Origin: Pirellula sp. SH-Sr6A
Lineage (GTDB): Bacteria > Planctomycetota > Planctomycetia > Pirellulales > Pirellulaceae
NCBI RefSeq assembly: GCF_001610875.1
Contig: NZ_CP011272.1
Coordinates: 911,988-975,987, forward strand
Length of the DNA: 64,000 nt
Direction: 5' to 3'
The position numbers and the translations under genes were made by a program. Of this stretch, positions 47,138 through 56,396 are shown in pieces (within the stretch, counting starts at the first letter, position 1; the number at the start of each line of letters is the position of its first letter). The notes beneath the pieces were generated by a model. The model saw nothing but the letters and a program-made list of their open reading frames with translations, had not been told where the DNA came from and ran no database searches.

Positions 47138-48559
47138 CTAAGCGATAAGGTCATGGACGACGTTTCCATGCACATCGGTCAATCGGAAGTCTCGTCCAGC
47201 CCAACGATAAGTGAGCTTCTCGTGATCGAACCCCATCAAATGAAGGATGGTGGCGTGCAGATCATGGACATGCACTTTGTTTTCGACGGCTTTGAAGCCG
47301 AACTCGTCGGTCGCTCCGTAGGCCGTTCCGCCTTTGACTCCACCACCTGCCATCCACATGGTGAATCCATAATGATTGTGATCGCGACCGGTCATCGTCC
47401 CTTGATTCGAGCCTTCCTTTGGCATCTCGACGGTGGGGGTCCTTCCAAACTCACCACCCCAGATCACAAGCGTGTCTTTAAGCATATCGCGTTCTTTTAG
47501 ATCGCTCAGGAGAGCCGCAATGCCTTGATCGCTCTCCTTGGCCAATCTGCCATGCTCCCTCTCCAAATGGTCATGGCTATCCCACGGTTGACCTTGTCCG
47601 TGCCAAAGCTGGATGAATCGAACGCCATGTTCGAGCAAACGCCGCGCGATAAGCAATTGCCTTGCCTGGACGCCAGGACCGTATTTGTCTAGCACATGTT
47701 GTGGTTCACGCGTGACATCGAAGATTTCTGACGCCTCCCCCTGCATGCGATAGGCCAGTTCAAAGGATTGAATCCTCGCGTCGATCATCGGGTCGCCAAG
47801 TCTCGATTTTCGATGTTCGTCGTTGAGAGCTTGGATCAAATCCAATTGCCGACGCTGGGCTTCTCGCGACAATTTTTTGTTGGCCACATATTCGATCAGT
47901 TTGTCGATCTCTTTGTGCTGGGTATCGATGTAAGTGCCTTGAAAAATCCCAGGCAAGAATCCCGATTGCCAATTTTGGGATTCCTGAATGGGGTACCCGC
48001 CGGGACACATGGCGATAAAGGCAGGCAAGTTCTGGTTTTCTGTCCCAAGACCATAGGTAAGCCATGACCCCATGCTCGGCCGTACCAGTCTCGCTTCGCC
48101 TGTGTTCATGAGCAAAAGGGAGGGCTCATGGTTGGGAACATTCGCGTGCATCGACCGAATCACGCACAGATCGTCTGCGTGCGCTGCGGTTTTGGCAAAG
48201 AGGTCGCTGATTTCCAGCCCTGACTCGCCATACTTCTGGAACTTGAATGGACTGCCATAAAGAACCCCCGTTGGACGCTCGGTTCGAGGCGTTTCTCCTG
48301 GCATTGGCTTCCCTGCGTACTCCGCTAATGCCGGTTTCGGGTCGAACGTGTCGACGTGCGAAGGGCCACCGTTGCAAAAGATATGGATGATCCGCTTCGC
48401 TCGCGGGGCGAAATGGGGAGCTTTGGGAACAAGCGGGTTGATTTGGTCAATCTCGCCGGCTGACAGGGTTTCCCCCAGCATCGACTGGGCAGCTAATGCC
48501 CCCATACCGATGCCGAACTGTGTCAAAAGTCCGCGGCGATTCAAGGCTTGGCAATTCAT
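47138..48559 (-). CDS. DUF1501 family protein (complete)
   Basis: A 473-residue protein. The leader has Arg-Arg before a hydrophobic run (NRRGLLTQFGIGMGALAAQ), Tat-like. DUF1501 features follow: IIHIFCNGGPSHVDTFDPKP, RHGQGQPWD-type motif HGQGQPWDSHDHLEREH, VIWGGEFGRTPTVEMPKEG, GRDHNHYGFTMWMAGGGVKGG and the terminal HDLHATILHLMGFDHEKL. The fold is related to alkaline phosphatases and sulfatases, and the His/Asp residues could bind metal. In contrast to the copy at the left edge, no DUF1549/DUF1553 partner is adjacent. The ATG at 48559 is used over an in-frame TTG. Function unknown. Confidence 0.93.
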   Translation of the reverse strand: MNCQALNRRGLLTQFGIGMGALAAQSMLGETLSAGEIDQINPLVPKAPHFAPRAKRIIHIFCNGGPSHVDTFDPKPALAEYAGKPMPGETPRTERPTGVLYGSPFKFQKYGESGLEISDLFAKTAAHADDLCVIRSMHANVPNHEPSLLLMNTGEARLVRPSMGSWLTYGLGTENQNLPAFIAMCPGGYPIQESQNWQSGFLPGIFQGTYIDTQHKEIDKLIEYVANKKLSREAQRRQLDLIQALNDEHRKSRLGDPMIDARIQSFELAYRMQGEASEIFDVTREPQHVLDKYGPGVQARQLLIARRLLEHGVRFIQLWHGQGQPWDSHDHLEREHGRLAKESDQGIAALLSDLKERDMLKDTLVIWGGEFGRTPTVEMPKEGSNQGTMTGRDHNHYGFTMWMAGGGVKGGTAYGATDEFGFKAVENKVHVHDLHATILHLMGFDHEKLTYRWAGRDFRLTDVHGNVVHDLIA

Positions 48560-48877
48560 ACGCTGGAAAATCAAGACTTTTAGGAGGGAGGGGAGGCAGG
48601 ACTGGAGGGAGTGATGCCCCGCGCATGGTGAAGTTTGAACAGTGGCACGCCTCCATTCTACCTACCTGCGTCTCTCAGGAATAGATTCACTCCTCGAGGG
48701 ACGTGGCTGCAGGATGGGGATCGGAGCGAAAGGAGGAGCAAATGTGACGGGAGGAGCGATTCTTCCCCATAAAACGACACGATCCTTCGCGGGTGCGAAG
48801 GATCGTGCACAATTTTTATTGGATCCGTCCACTCACGGATCGGACCTTGTAGGAGTCGGGCCTCATAGCAGTCGGGC
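48560..48877. other. Intergenic region between ahcY and DUF1501 gene
   Basis: About 318 bases without a gene. Apart from the strong hairpin at 48778-48807, I see only a purine-rich stretch near 48580-48600 and 48720-48740. It should hold the promoter for the DUF1501 gene, but no convincing boxes were found. Confidence 0.5.
48770..48807 (-). terminator. Rho-independent terminator of ahcY
   Basis: A perfect 13-base stem (48778-48790 with 48795-48807, four-base loop) follows the ahcY stop by about 70 bases on the minus strand, with TTTT just beyond (48770-48773). A second T run on the opposite side (48812-48816) could make it work in both directions. Confidence 0.8.
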
Positions 48878-50422
48878 CTAGTATCGGTAGTTGTCCGACT
48901 TGAATGGGCCGTTAACGTCTACCGAAATGTAATCCGCTTGTGCTTTGCTTAGCGTGGTCAGTTTGACCCCGAGCTTTTCCAAGTGGAGTCGCGCGACTTC
49001 TTCGTCGAGGTGCTTGGGCAACGTGTAGACTTGCTTCTTGTAGGTACCATTTTTGCGTTCCTTCCAAAGTTCCAATTGTGCGAGAACTTGGTTGGTGAAG
49101 CTGGTGCTCATCACGAAGCTGGGGTGGCCGGTCGCGCAACCAAGGTTCATCAATCGACCTTCGGCGAGAACGAGAATGCTTCGCTTGGTTTCGTGGAAGT
49201 ACCATTGGTCGAATTGCGGCTTGATGTTGCGGCGTTCGACTTTACCGGTCTTTTGGAGCTTCTCCAAACCTGCCATATCGATTTCATTGTCGAAGTGGCC
49301 GATGTTGCAGACGATCGCTTTGTCCTTCATCTTTGCCATGTGCTCGGCAGTGATGATGTTGAAGTTACCGGTCGCCGTGACGAAGATATCAGCGGACTCG
49401 AGATAATCTTCGAGGGTCTTAACTTCGTAGCCTTCCATGACCGCTTGCAACGCACAGATCGGATCGATTTCGGTGACGATGACGCGGCAGCCTTGACCAC
49501 GCAACGATTGGCAGCAGCCTTTCCCCACGTCTCCAAATCCGCAAACCACTGCGACTTTGCCCGATAGCATGACGTCGGAAGCTCGGTTTAGTCCGTCGAT
49601 CAACGAGTGACGGCAACCGTAGAGGTTATCGAATTTGCTCTTAGTGACCGAGTCGTTGACGTTGATCGCGGGGAACAAAAGCTCTCCGGTCTTCGCCATG
49701 CCGTAGAGGCGTTTGACTCCCGTGGTGGTCTCTTCCGATACACCCTGAATCACTTTGCCCATCGCTGTGTAACGACCGGGATTGACGACGAGTTCCTTTC
49801 GAAGGGTATCGAGGATCACTCCCCATTCTTCGGGTTCGGATTCCGCGTTGAAGTCAGGAACCACTCCGGTCGCTTCGTACTTGGTACCCAAGTGAATGAG
49901 CATCGTCGCATCGCCGCCATCGTCCACGATCAAATCGGGACCGGATCCGTCTGGCCAAACCAATGCTTCCACGGTGCACCACCAGTATTCCGGCAGCGTT
50001 TCACCTTTCCACGCGAAGACAGGAGTTCCAATGGGGTTGTCCAAGCTGCCGCCGCGACCGACAACGACGGCTGCTGCTGCGGTGTCCTGCGTCGAGAAAA
50101 TATTGCAACTGACCCATCGGACGTCTGCACCGAGATCGACCAACGTCTCGATCAAAACAGCCGTTTGGACGGTCATGTGAAGCGAGCCCATGATTTTGGC
50201 GCCGGCCAATGGCTTTTCGGCTCCGTAGCGAGCGCGGAGGGCCATCAAGCCGGGCATCTCGTCTTCGGCAAGCTGAATTTCCTTGCGGCCCAAGCTCGCC
50301 AACGCCTCGGCTTCGCTTCGGTTCCCATCCGCCAACAAATCAAAAGCCTTCACCTTGAATGGCAAACGATCGCTGTTCGCGCTGCCACTCAGCTGCTTCG
50401 GTGCCTTGGCTACTGTACTCAT
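48878..50422 (-). CDS. ahcY: S-adenosylhomocysteinase
   Basis: A 514-residue NAD-dependent enzyme that splits S-adenosylhomocysteine to adenosine and homocysteine in the methyl cycle. Signature stretches: [74 protein letters not shown] and the NAD site [18 protein letters not shown]. The end is the conserved [18 protein letters not shown]. The ATG at 50422 has GGGAGTAG about six bases upstream, so the earlier in-frame start is not used. A Ser/Ala-rich extension of about 15 residues precedes the core. A terminator follows. A histidine kinase gene lies upstream on the same strand, 163 bases away. Confidence 0.98.
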   Translation of the reverse strand: MSTVAKAPKQLSGSANSDRLPFKVKAFDLLADGNRSEAEALASLGRKEIQLAEDEMPGLMALRARYGAEKPLAGAKIMGSLHMTVQTAVLIETLVDLGADVRWVSCNIFSTQDTAAAAVVVGRGGSLDNPIGTPVFAWKGETLPEYWWCTVEALVWPDGSGPDLIVDDGGDATMLIHLGTKYEATGVVPDFNAESEPEEWGVILDTLRKELVVNPGRYTAMGKVIQGVSEETTTGVKRLYGMAKTGELLFPAINVNDSVTKSKFDNLYGCRHSLIDGLNRASDVMLSGKVAVVCGFGDVGKGCCQSLRGQGCRVIVTEIDPICALQAVMEGYEVKTLEDYLESADIFVTATGNFNIITAEHMAKMKDKAIVCNIGHFDNEIDMAGLEKLQKTGKVERRNIKPQFDQWYFHETKRSILVLAEGRLMNLGCATGHPSFVMSTSFTNQVLAQLELWKERKNGTYKKQVYTLPKHLDEEVARLHLEKLGVKLTTLSKAQADYISVDVNGPFKSDNYRY

Positions 50423-50585
50423 TTCGCTACTCCCGCTCACTATTGTCCGCAATGATTCCAACAAAACTGGCCCGGAGCATCCATCGGATTCTTCGCCCGA
50501 GCCGTCACCACTATATCATCCGCCTATCCGGATGAAAAGATAACCAAGCATAGGGATCCGCGAAAAAGATTTTTGACGCGGCGGG

Positions 50586-51329
50586 TTAGACGGCCAAGCG
50601 AATGGGGGTTGGAAATTCGAGGACAAATTTGGTCCCTCGTCCAACTTCGCTTTGGACGGCAATGCGGCCACCGTGGGCTTCCACGATTTTCCGGGCGGTT
50701 GGCAGCCCCAACCCGGATCCACCGTGTTTGGTCGAATAAAACGGCTCGAACATTCGCATCGCGGTGACTTCGTCCATCCCGCAGCCGGTGTCGATCATTT
50801 CTAGTGCGACGCCTCCCGGTGTGGAGTAGGTCCGCACCAACAGCTCCCCACCATCGGGCATGGCCTCCAACGCGTTTTTCACCAAATTTAGCAACGCGGC
50901 TTGCAGGGAGTCGCTGTGTAGCTTGATATTGGGAAGGTTGGAGTCGAGATAGGTTTGGAGGTGGACATCGGTTTTGTCCGCCTGCGCGCGGTAGAGCGAT
51001 AGGACTCGCTGGATCTGATCGTTGAGAGATCCGATGGTCATCTCGAGATCTCGCATCCTCGCAAAGCGAAGGAAATCGCGCAAAAGATTCTCCAAGCGGT
51101 TGCACTGCTGCCGGATCATGTCGACTTTGGCGATCGCTCGTCGTTGCCCCGGGAACGGGGACTCCTCCAATTCCTCGCAGAGCAAGTCCGTGTTCATATG
51201 AATCACCGACAGCGGATTCTTGATCTCATGGGCGAGGGACCCGGCCAACTCGGCCAGCTCGTTGTACTGCCGACGGAGTTCGTCGGCATGCTCTTGTAGG
51301 GTGTTGGAGGAGGGAGAATCGTTTGCCAT
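50586..51329 (-). CDS. Soluble sensor-less histidine kinase
   Basis: A 247-residue protein made of just a transmitter module. The phospho-acceptor His34 is in GSLAHEIKNPLSVI; the N-box is LLNLVKNALEAMP, the G1 box DTGCGMDE, the F-box MFEPFYSTK and the G2 box GGSGLGLPTARKIVEAHGG. No transmembrane segment or PAS domain precedes the dimerisation helices, only about 27 residues. No response regulator is adjacent. It may receive its signal through a separate partner, like NtrB-type kinases, to which the HEIKNP and short form are similar. Confidence 0.92.
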   Translation of the reverse strand: MANDSPSSNTLQEHADELRRQYNELAELAGSLAHEIKNPLSVIHMNTDLLCEELEESPFPGQRRAIAKVDMIRQQCNRLENLLRDFLRFARMRDLEMTIGSLNDQIQRVLSLYRAQADKTDVHLQTYLDSNLPNIKLHSDSLQAALLNLVKNALEAMPDGGELLVRTYSTPGGVALEMIDTGCGMDEVTAMRMFEPFYSTKHGGSGLGLPTARKIVEAHGGRIAVQSEVGRGTKFVLEFPTPIRLAV

Positions 51330-51649
51330 TCAGAAGAGCTCGTGGTGCTATCGAACTGGAGGGGAGAGGTACCTCCGAACTAGGAAGTCATCTCGCAGGG
51401 AGGTCCGCTCGGGATTCGGATTTAAAAATTCTCACTCGCCAATCCCTTTCCGAATTGTACACCGCAACTACTATGCGCACAGCGTTCGCTACAACCGATA
51501 CGACCGCTCCTCTCCAACAGGATGGCACGATGCTTTCCTCGGATTCCGTCCGCGCCTGGTCCTCGTAGGCACTACATTCCGGCTAGCAACCTCTCCTCGC
51601 CAGCCTCCTAGCTCTGATTCTTCATCCGTTTCCATTGGTTTGAACATCC
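51330..51649. other. Divergent intergenic region, histidine kinase / amidohydrolase fusion
   Basis: 320 bases between two divergently transcribed genes. Reading both strands I see no convincing gene or RNA, and no clear -35/-10 boxes. It probably contains both promoters. Confidence 0.5.
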
Positions 51650-54600
51650 ATGAAGCTCCCTCGAATTCTTGGCTTTCTTTTTGCCGCGGCGATGATCGTC
51701 CCGGCGACATCCTGGACCCAAGCACAACAAACCACTTCGACCCTTCCAGAAGCTGGAATCAGCGAGCATCCCAACGAAATTTATGCCATTGTCGGGGCCT
51801 CGATCACCGTCGAGCCCGGAAAGAAAATTGAGAATGGCACGTTGATTATTCGCGATGGCAAGATTTCGGATGTGGGATCGGAGATCGCGATCCCGCCGGA
51901 AGCTCGCGTGATCAAACTCCAAGGAAAACACATTTACCCTGGATTGGTCGATGCAGGTATCGAAGCGGATCTCCCCCCCGCAGCCACCGCACCCGGCGTG
52001 GCGCACTGGAGCCGAGAAATCACCCCCGAGCGTTCCCTCGCCAACGAAATCACCACGGCCTCTACCGAATCGCTTTTCGGGAAGCTCCGAAAAGCCGGGA
52101 TCACTACCGCACTGGTCTCCCCACGCGATGGAATTATCAAAGGACAGAGCGCTGTTTTCTCGACTGGCGACCTTCCAACTCAAGAAGCTCTGTTGCGTTC
52201 GAATGCGGCGCTTCACGTTAGACTTACAGTGAGCCGAGGCCGGGGACGAGATAGCTACCCGAGCAGTCCCATGGGGGCCGTCGCTCTTGCCCGACAGACA
52301 TTTCTCGATGCCCAGTGGTACGCAGCGGCGCAGCAAGCCTATCGCACGCAATCGGGGCTTCCGAAACCCGACGACAACGCCGCCCTGCATGCGCTAACTC
52401 AGTCGATCGCTTCGGGGCAACCTGTTGTTTTCGATACGTTGAATGAACAATATGCCCTTCGCGCAGACAGCTTCGGGCGTGAATTCGGATTACAGGTAGT
52501 CTTGAAAGGTTCTGGGCAAGAGTACCAATTGCTCCAACCGATCGCGAAATTGATTCGAACAATGATCGTCCCGGTCAATTTCCCCAAACCACCCGCCGTC
52601 CAATCCTTTGAGCAATCGATCGACGTGGAATTGGAGGAGCTCACCCACTGGGAGCTGGCTCCCGAAAACCCCGCACGTCTTCGTCAAGCCGGCGTCCCGA
52701 TCCTCCTTACTTCCTTCGGCCTAACGGACCCGAGCGAGTTTCTCCCCAATGTTCGCAAGGCGGTATCACGAGGGCTTTCCAAAGACGATGCCCTCGCAGC
52801 CATCACGGTTGAACCTGCGAAATTCTTAGGAGTCGAGGCCACCTGCGGGTCGCTTCGCCAAGGCCAGTGGGCGAATCTCATCGTGGCATCCGCCGATTTG
52901 TTCGAGGAAGCCTGCAAGGTAGAGGAGGTTTGGTCACGCGGACGACGCCCTGAAAATGCAGAAAAGACCACGAATTCCATGGATGGCAAGTGGCAGATTG
53001 CATGGGCAAGCGGGGAGCATCCGAATTTAGAGCTTCAACTGGAAATCAAAGATTCGCTCGGCAAAGCAAACGCTCTCGTTCGAGTTCCTTCGTCCGACAG
53101 CGAGCCCGCCAAGTCAGAGCTAAAAGATGCACCGGAGAAATCTGCCGATCCTCAAAAGGAAAAAGCGTCCAGCGAGACAAAAAAAGAATCCAAGCTGAAG
53201 AACTTGAAGGTCGAAAGCAACACGCTTACCGGGGTCATCGCGGCCGGAGTTTTAGACGATTCGTACAAGGGGAATGGATACGTTAGCGCCACGTTCCTGA
53301 ACTCCGATTCCCCGTCCGAAGCAAGACTGCTCGGATCGATCGTTTGGCCCAATGGAACGACCGGGTTCTTTTCTGCAAAACGCGAATTCAGTTCGGATTC
53401 GACGTCGGAGCTAGCCAAGGATTCCGAGAAATCCGACTCGAAGCCGAAGAAGGAGGAAGCGAAGGAGACTGTCGTCGCGAAGATTCTTTCGCCCACGCTC
53501 TACCCACCCGGAACGATGGGAAGACAGTCGATACCGGAGCAGCACGAAGCGATTGTGTTTAAGAACACGACCCTGTGGACGTGCGGGCCCGAGGGACTGC
53601 TCAAGAACGTCGATTTGCTGGTCCGTCGCGGCAAGATAGATGCGATCGGTACGGGGCTAGACATTCCTGAAAACGCGCACGTCGTGGACGCTTCCAAATG
53701 GCAGATCAGCCCCGGACTGATCGATTGCCACTCGCACATGGCAACCGACAGTGGAATCAATGAAGCCACCCAAGCGGTCACGGCCGAGGTGCGGATCGGG
53801 GATTTCATCGACGCAGGGGACATAACCATCTATCGACAGCTTGCCGGCGGTCTCACGACGGCAAACGTGCTCCATGGTTCGGCCAATCCAATCGGTGGTC
53901 AGAATCAAGTGATCAAGCTTCGGTGGGGAGCCCCCTATGAGGACTTGAAATTCAAACAAGCTCCGGCGGGGATCAAGTTCGCCTTGGGAGAAAACGTCAA
54001 GCAAAGCAATTGGGAACTGAGCACTCGGTCTCGCTATCCCCAAAGTCGAATGGGAGTCGAACAGCTCTTCCGAGAACGTTTCAATGCCGCGCGCCAATAC
54101 TCGCAATCCTGGGAACGGTATCGCCAAAACCCACAAGGATTGCCTCCTCGTCGGGATCTGGAATTAGATACCATCGCCGAAATCGTCGAAGGTAAACGCT
54201 GGATTCATTGCCACAGTTACCGGCAAGACGAAATTTTGGGGCTATTACGGGTTCTCGACGAATACGGGATCACGATTGGTTCACTCCAGCACATCCTGGA
54301 GGGATACAAAGTCGCCGACGAAATGGCCAAGCATGGCGCTACGGCCAGCTCGTTTTCGGATTGGTGGAATTACAAATTCGAAGTCTTCGACGCCATCCCA
54401 TACAATGGCGCATTGATGCACCGAAGAGGAATCGTCGTCTCCTTCAACTCCGACGACAATGAGTTGGGTCGCCATATGAATCACGAAGCGGCTAAGGCGG
54501 TGAAGTATGGCGGCGTAGAACCGATGGAAGCATTGAAGTTCGTGACGCTGAACCCAGCGATTCAACTACGAATCGATGAACACGTTGGCTCCATCGAAGT

Positions 54601-54904
54601 GGGCAAGGATGCGGATCTGGCCATTTGGACAGGGTCTCCCCTTTCTCCCATGTCCCGATGCGAACAAACATGGATCGATGGTCGAAAGTACTTCGACCGC
54701 TCGCAAGACGTCGAGGATCGAAAACGCGATGCAACTTTGCATCGAGCATTGGTTCAAAAAGTAATCGAGTCTGGAGAGCCAGGGTCGCAGCGAAGTCTGC
54801 TCGCGGACGACCCTTCGCGGTTGTGGCCTCATCATGATGAGTTCTGCCACGATCATCATGATGAAGACCATGATCATGGTCAGGAGCATGACCACGATCA
54901 TTAA
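51650..54904 (+). CDS. Exported double amidohydrolase fusion; first domain lacks metal ligands
   Basis: A 1084-residue protein with a signal peptide (LGFLFAAAMIVPATSWTQAQ). Residues about 40-440 form an amidohydrolase fold whose HxH motif is missing (KHIYPGLVDAGIEADL). A linker rich in Lys, Glu and Ser follows (about 470-640). The second amidohydrolase domain, about 640-1030, keeps the ligands: LIDCHSHMA, HCHSYRQDE, GSLQHILEG and VVSFNSDDNELGR. The C-terminus is a His/Asp-rich tail (about 1063-1084) that could bind metal. Imidazolonepropionase-like enzymes are the nearest family by the GTP-like ending NPAIQLRIDEHVGSIEVGKDAD. The following gene encodes a paralogue of the first domain. Confidence 0.86.
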   Translation: MKLPRILGFLFAAAMIVPATSWTQAQQTTSTLPEAGISEHPNEIYAIVGASITVEPGKKIENGTLIIRDGKISDVGSEIAIPPEARVIKLQGKHIYPGLVDAGIEADLPPAATAPGVAHWSREITPERSLANEITTASTESLFGKLRKAGITTALVSPRDGIIKGQSAVFSTGDLPTQEALLRSNAALHVRLTVSRGRGRDSYPSSPMGAVALARQTFLDAQWYAAAQQAYRTQSGLPKPDDNAALHALTQSIASGQPVVFDTLNEQYALRADSFGREFGLQVVLKGSGQEYQLLQPIAKLIRTMIVPVNFPKPPAVQSFEQSIDVELEELTHWELAPENPARLRQAGVPILLTSFGLTDPSEFLPNVRKAVSRGLSKDDALAAITVEPAKFLGVEATCGSLRQGQWANLIVASADLFEEACKVEEVWSRGRRPENAEKTTNSMDGKWQIAWASGEHPNLELQLEIKDSLGKANALVRVPSSDSEPAKSELKDAPEKSADPQKEKASSETKKESKLKNLKVESNTLTGVIAAGVLDDSYKGNGYVSATFLNSDSPSEARLLGSIVWPNGTTGFFSAKREFSSDSTSELAKDSEKSDSKPKKEEAKETVVAKILSPTLYPPGTMGRQSIPEQHEAIVFKNTTLWTCGPEGLLKNVDLLVRRGKIDAIGTGLDIPENAHVVDASKWQISPGLIDCHSHMATDSGINEATQAVTAEVRIGDFIDAGDITIYRQLAGGLTTANVLHGSANPIGGQNQVIKLRWGAPYEDLKFKQAPAGIKFALGENVKQSNWELSTRSRYPQSRMGVEQLFRERFNAARQYSQSWERYRQNPQGLPPRRDLELDTIAEIVEGKRWIHCHSYRQDEILGLLRVLDEYGITIGSLQHILEGYKVADEMAKHGATASSFSDWWNYKFEVFDAIPYNGALMHRRGIVVSFNSDDNELGRHMNHEAAKAVKYGGVEPMEALKFVTLNPAIQLRIDEHVGSIEVGKDADLAIWTGSPLSPMSRCEQTWIDGRKYFDRSQDVEDRKRDATLHRALVQKVIESGEPGSQRSLLADDPSRLWPHHDEFCHDHHDEDHDHGQEHDHDH

Positions 54905-54961
54905 TCCACGACGAATTCCTTCTTCATCCATTCCAATTCAATTTTCATTCAGGTTCGAACG

Positions 54962-56290
54962 ATGAATTTCTTTGTTTGCAGATTGTTCTGCTCGTACGCG
55001 ATTCTCGGGCTCTTGCTCGCTTCGATGCCATGTGCGATCGCATCCGATCAAATCCCTGGCGCACCGCAACGCAAACCGGTTTTGTTGCGCGGTGGCACTA
55101 TCCACACTATTTCCGGCGATGTGGTGGTCGGAGGCGATCTCCTTTTCGATGGCGGAAAAATCAAGCAAATTGGGAAGGACATCGAGGCTCCAGAAAAAGC
55201 GGAAGTTGTCGATGCTTCCGGCAAACACATCTACCCAGGAATGATCGATTCCCTCTCCAGTATCGGATTGGTCGAAGTCGAGTCGATCCGAGCCAGCGTC
55301 GATACCACCGAGGTGGGGAATCTCAACCCCAATGTCCGAGCTGTTGTTGCCTTCAATCCAGACAGCGAGACGATTCCCGTTGCCCGCGCGAACGGAGTCC
55401 TCTCTGCAGTTACGGTCCCCTCCGGGGGTTTGGTCTCCGGGCGAGCTGCCATGATGATGCTCGACGGATGGACTTGGGAGGATATGACCTTCAAACCAGA
55501 TGTTGGCATGATTGTGAATTGGCCTCGCTTTGGTGCCGTGAGAACGGGACGCGGTGCCGCAGGAGAAGGGGAATCGTCCGAAGGTGGAGATCGGCTGGCT
55601 CCACTTCACAATCTGATTCGCGAATCCAAAGCCTATGGTCAGCTATTGGATGCGGAAGCGGTGGAAGCGGTGGATCTGCGACTGGAAGCCATGCAACCGG
55701 TGATCCGGGGTGAGATGCCCATGTTGGTGATCGCCAACACCGTAAAGCAAATCCAAACCGCCGTGGCCTTTTGCAACCAGTACCAGTTGAAGATGGTCTT
55801 GGTTGGAGGCGCTGATGCGCATCTCTGTGCTCCGCTATTGAAAGAGTCCAACATTCCTGTTGTCATCGCCAGCGTCTACCGATTGCCCTCGCGCCGGGAC
55901 GCACCCTACGACGCCATCTATGCACTTCCCGCACAGCTTGAAGCCGCCGGCGTTCGTTATTGCATTGGAACCGATGGCCGCTTCGGCGCTTCGATGGTCC
56001 GCAATCTCCCCTACCATGCTGCGACCTCGGTCGCATTTGGGTTGAGCGAGTCCCAAGCCCTCCGCGCGGTGACCTTGTCTGCTGCAGAGATTTTTGGGGT
56101 GGCGGATTCCCTGGGTTCGCTCGATGCAGGCAAAGACGCCACCTTGTTCATCACCGATGGCAACATCCTCGAAATTCCAACGCAGGTCACCCATGCGTGG
56201 ATCCAGGGGCGCAAGGTCGATCTGTCGAGCAAACATACGCAGCTGTACGACAAGTACAAAGTTCGGTACGAGCGAGCCCCAAAGCCTTAG
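54962..56290 (+). CDS. Exported amidohydrolase-like protein without metal-binding HxH
   Basis: A 442-residue protein with a signal peptide (FCSYAILGLLLASMPCAIAS). The fold is that of imidazolonepropionase-like amidohydrolases: beta sandwich start VLLRGGTIHTISGDVVVGGDLLF, and the C-terminal ALRAVTLSAAEIFGVADSLGSLDAGKDATLFI. The position of the HxH motif reads KHIYPGMIDSLSSIGL, so the first two metal ligands are gone, just as in the first half of the preceding fusion. It starts 57 bases after that gene. A binding or scaffold partner of the active domain is plausible; it might also be an enzyme using other residues. Both degenerate domains share the phrase KHIYPG. Confidence 0.83.
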   Translation: MNFFVCRLFCSYAILGLLLASMPCAIASDQIPGAPQRKPVLLRGGTIHTISGDVVVGGDLLFDGGKIKQIGKDIEAPEKAEVVDASGKHIYPGMIDSLSSIGLVEVESIRASVDTTEVGNLNPNVRAVVAFNPDSETIPVARANGVLSAVTVPSGGLVSGRAAMMMLDGWTWEDMTFKPDVGMIVNWPRFGAVRTGRGAAGEGESSEGGDRLAPLHNLIRESKAYGQLLDAEAVEAVDLRLEAMQPVIRGEMPMLVIANTVKQIQTAVAFCNQYQLKMVLVGGADAHLCAPLLKESNIPVVIASVYRLPSRRDAPYDAIYALPAQLEAAGVRYCIGTDGRFGASMVRNLPYHAATSVAFGLSESQALRAVTLSAAEIFGVADSLGSLDAGKDATLFITDGNILEIPTQVTHAWIQGRKVDLSSKHTQLYDKYKVRYERAPKP

Positions 56291-56396
56291 GTCCGTTGAA
56301 ACTCCTGGAATCGCGTACACCTCTCCCCCCCATTCTCCCTGGAGGAAAATTCAACCCAATTTTCCCAAAGCGCCGAGAATGTGGTATTTTTGAAGC

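Noticed and set aside
49607-50455. A 282-codon open frame antisense to ahcY
   Set aside because: The minus strand is an unmistakable S-adenosylhomocysteinase.
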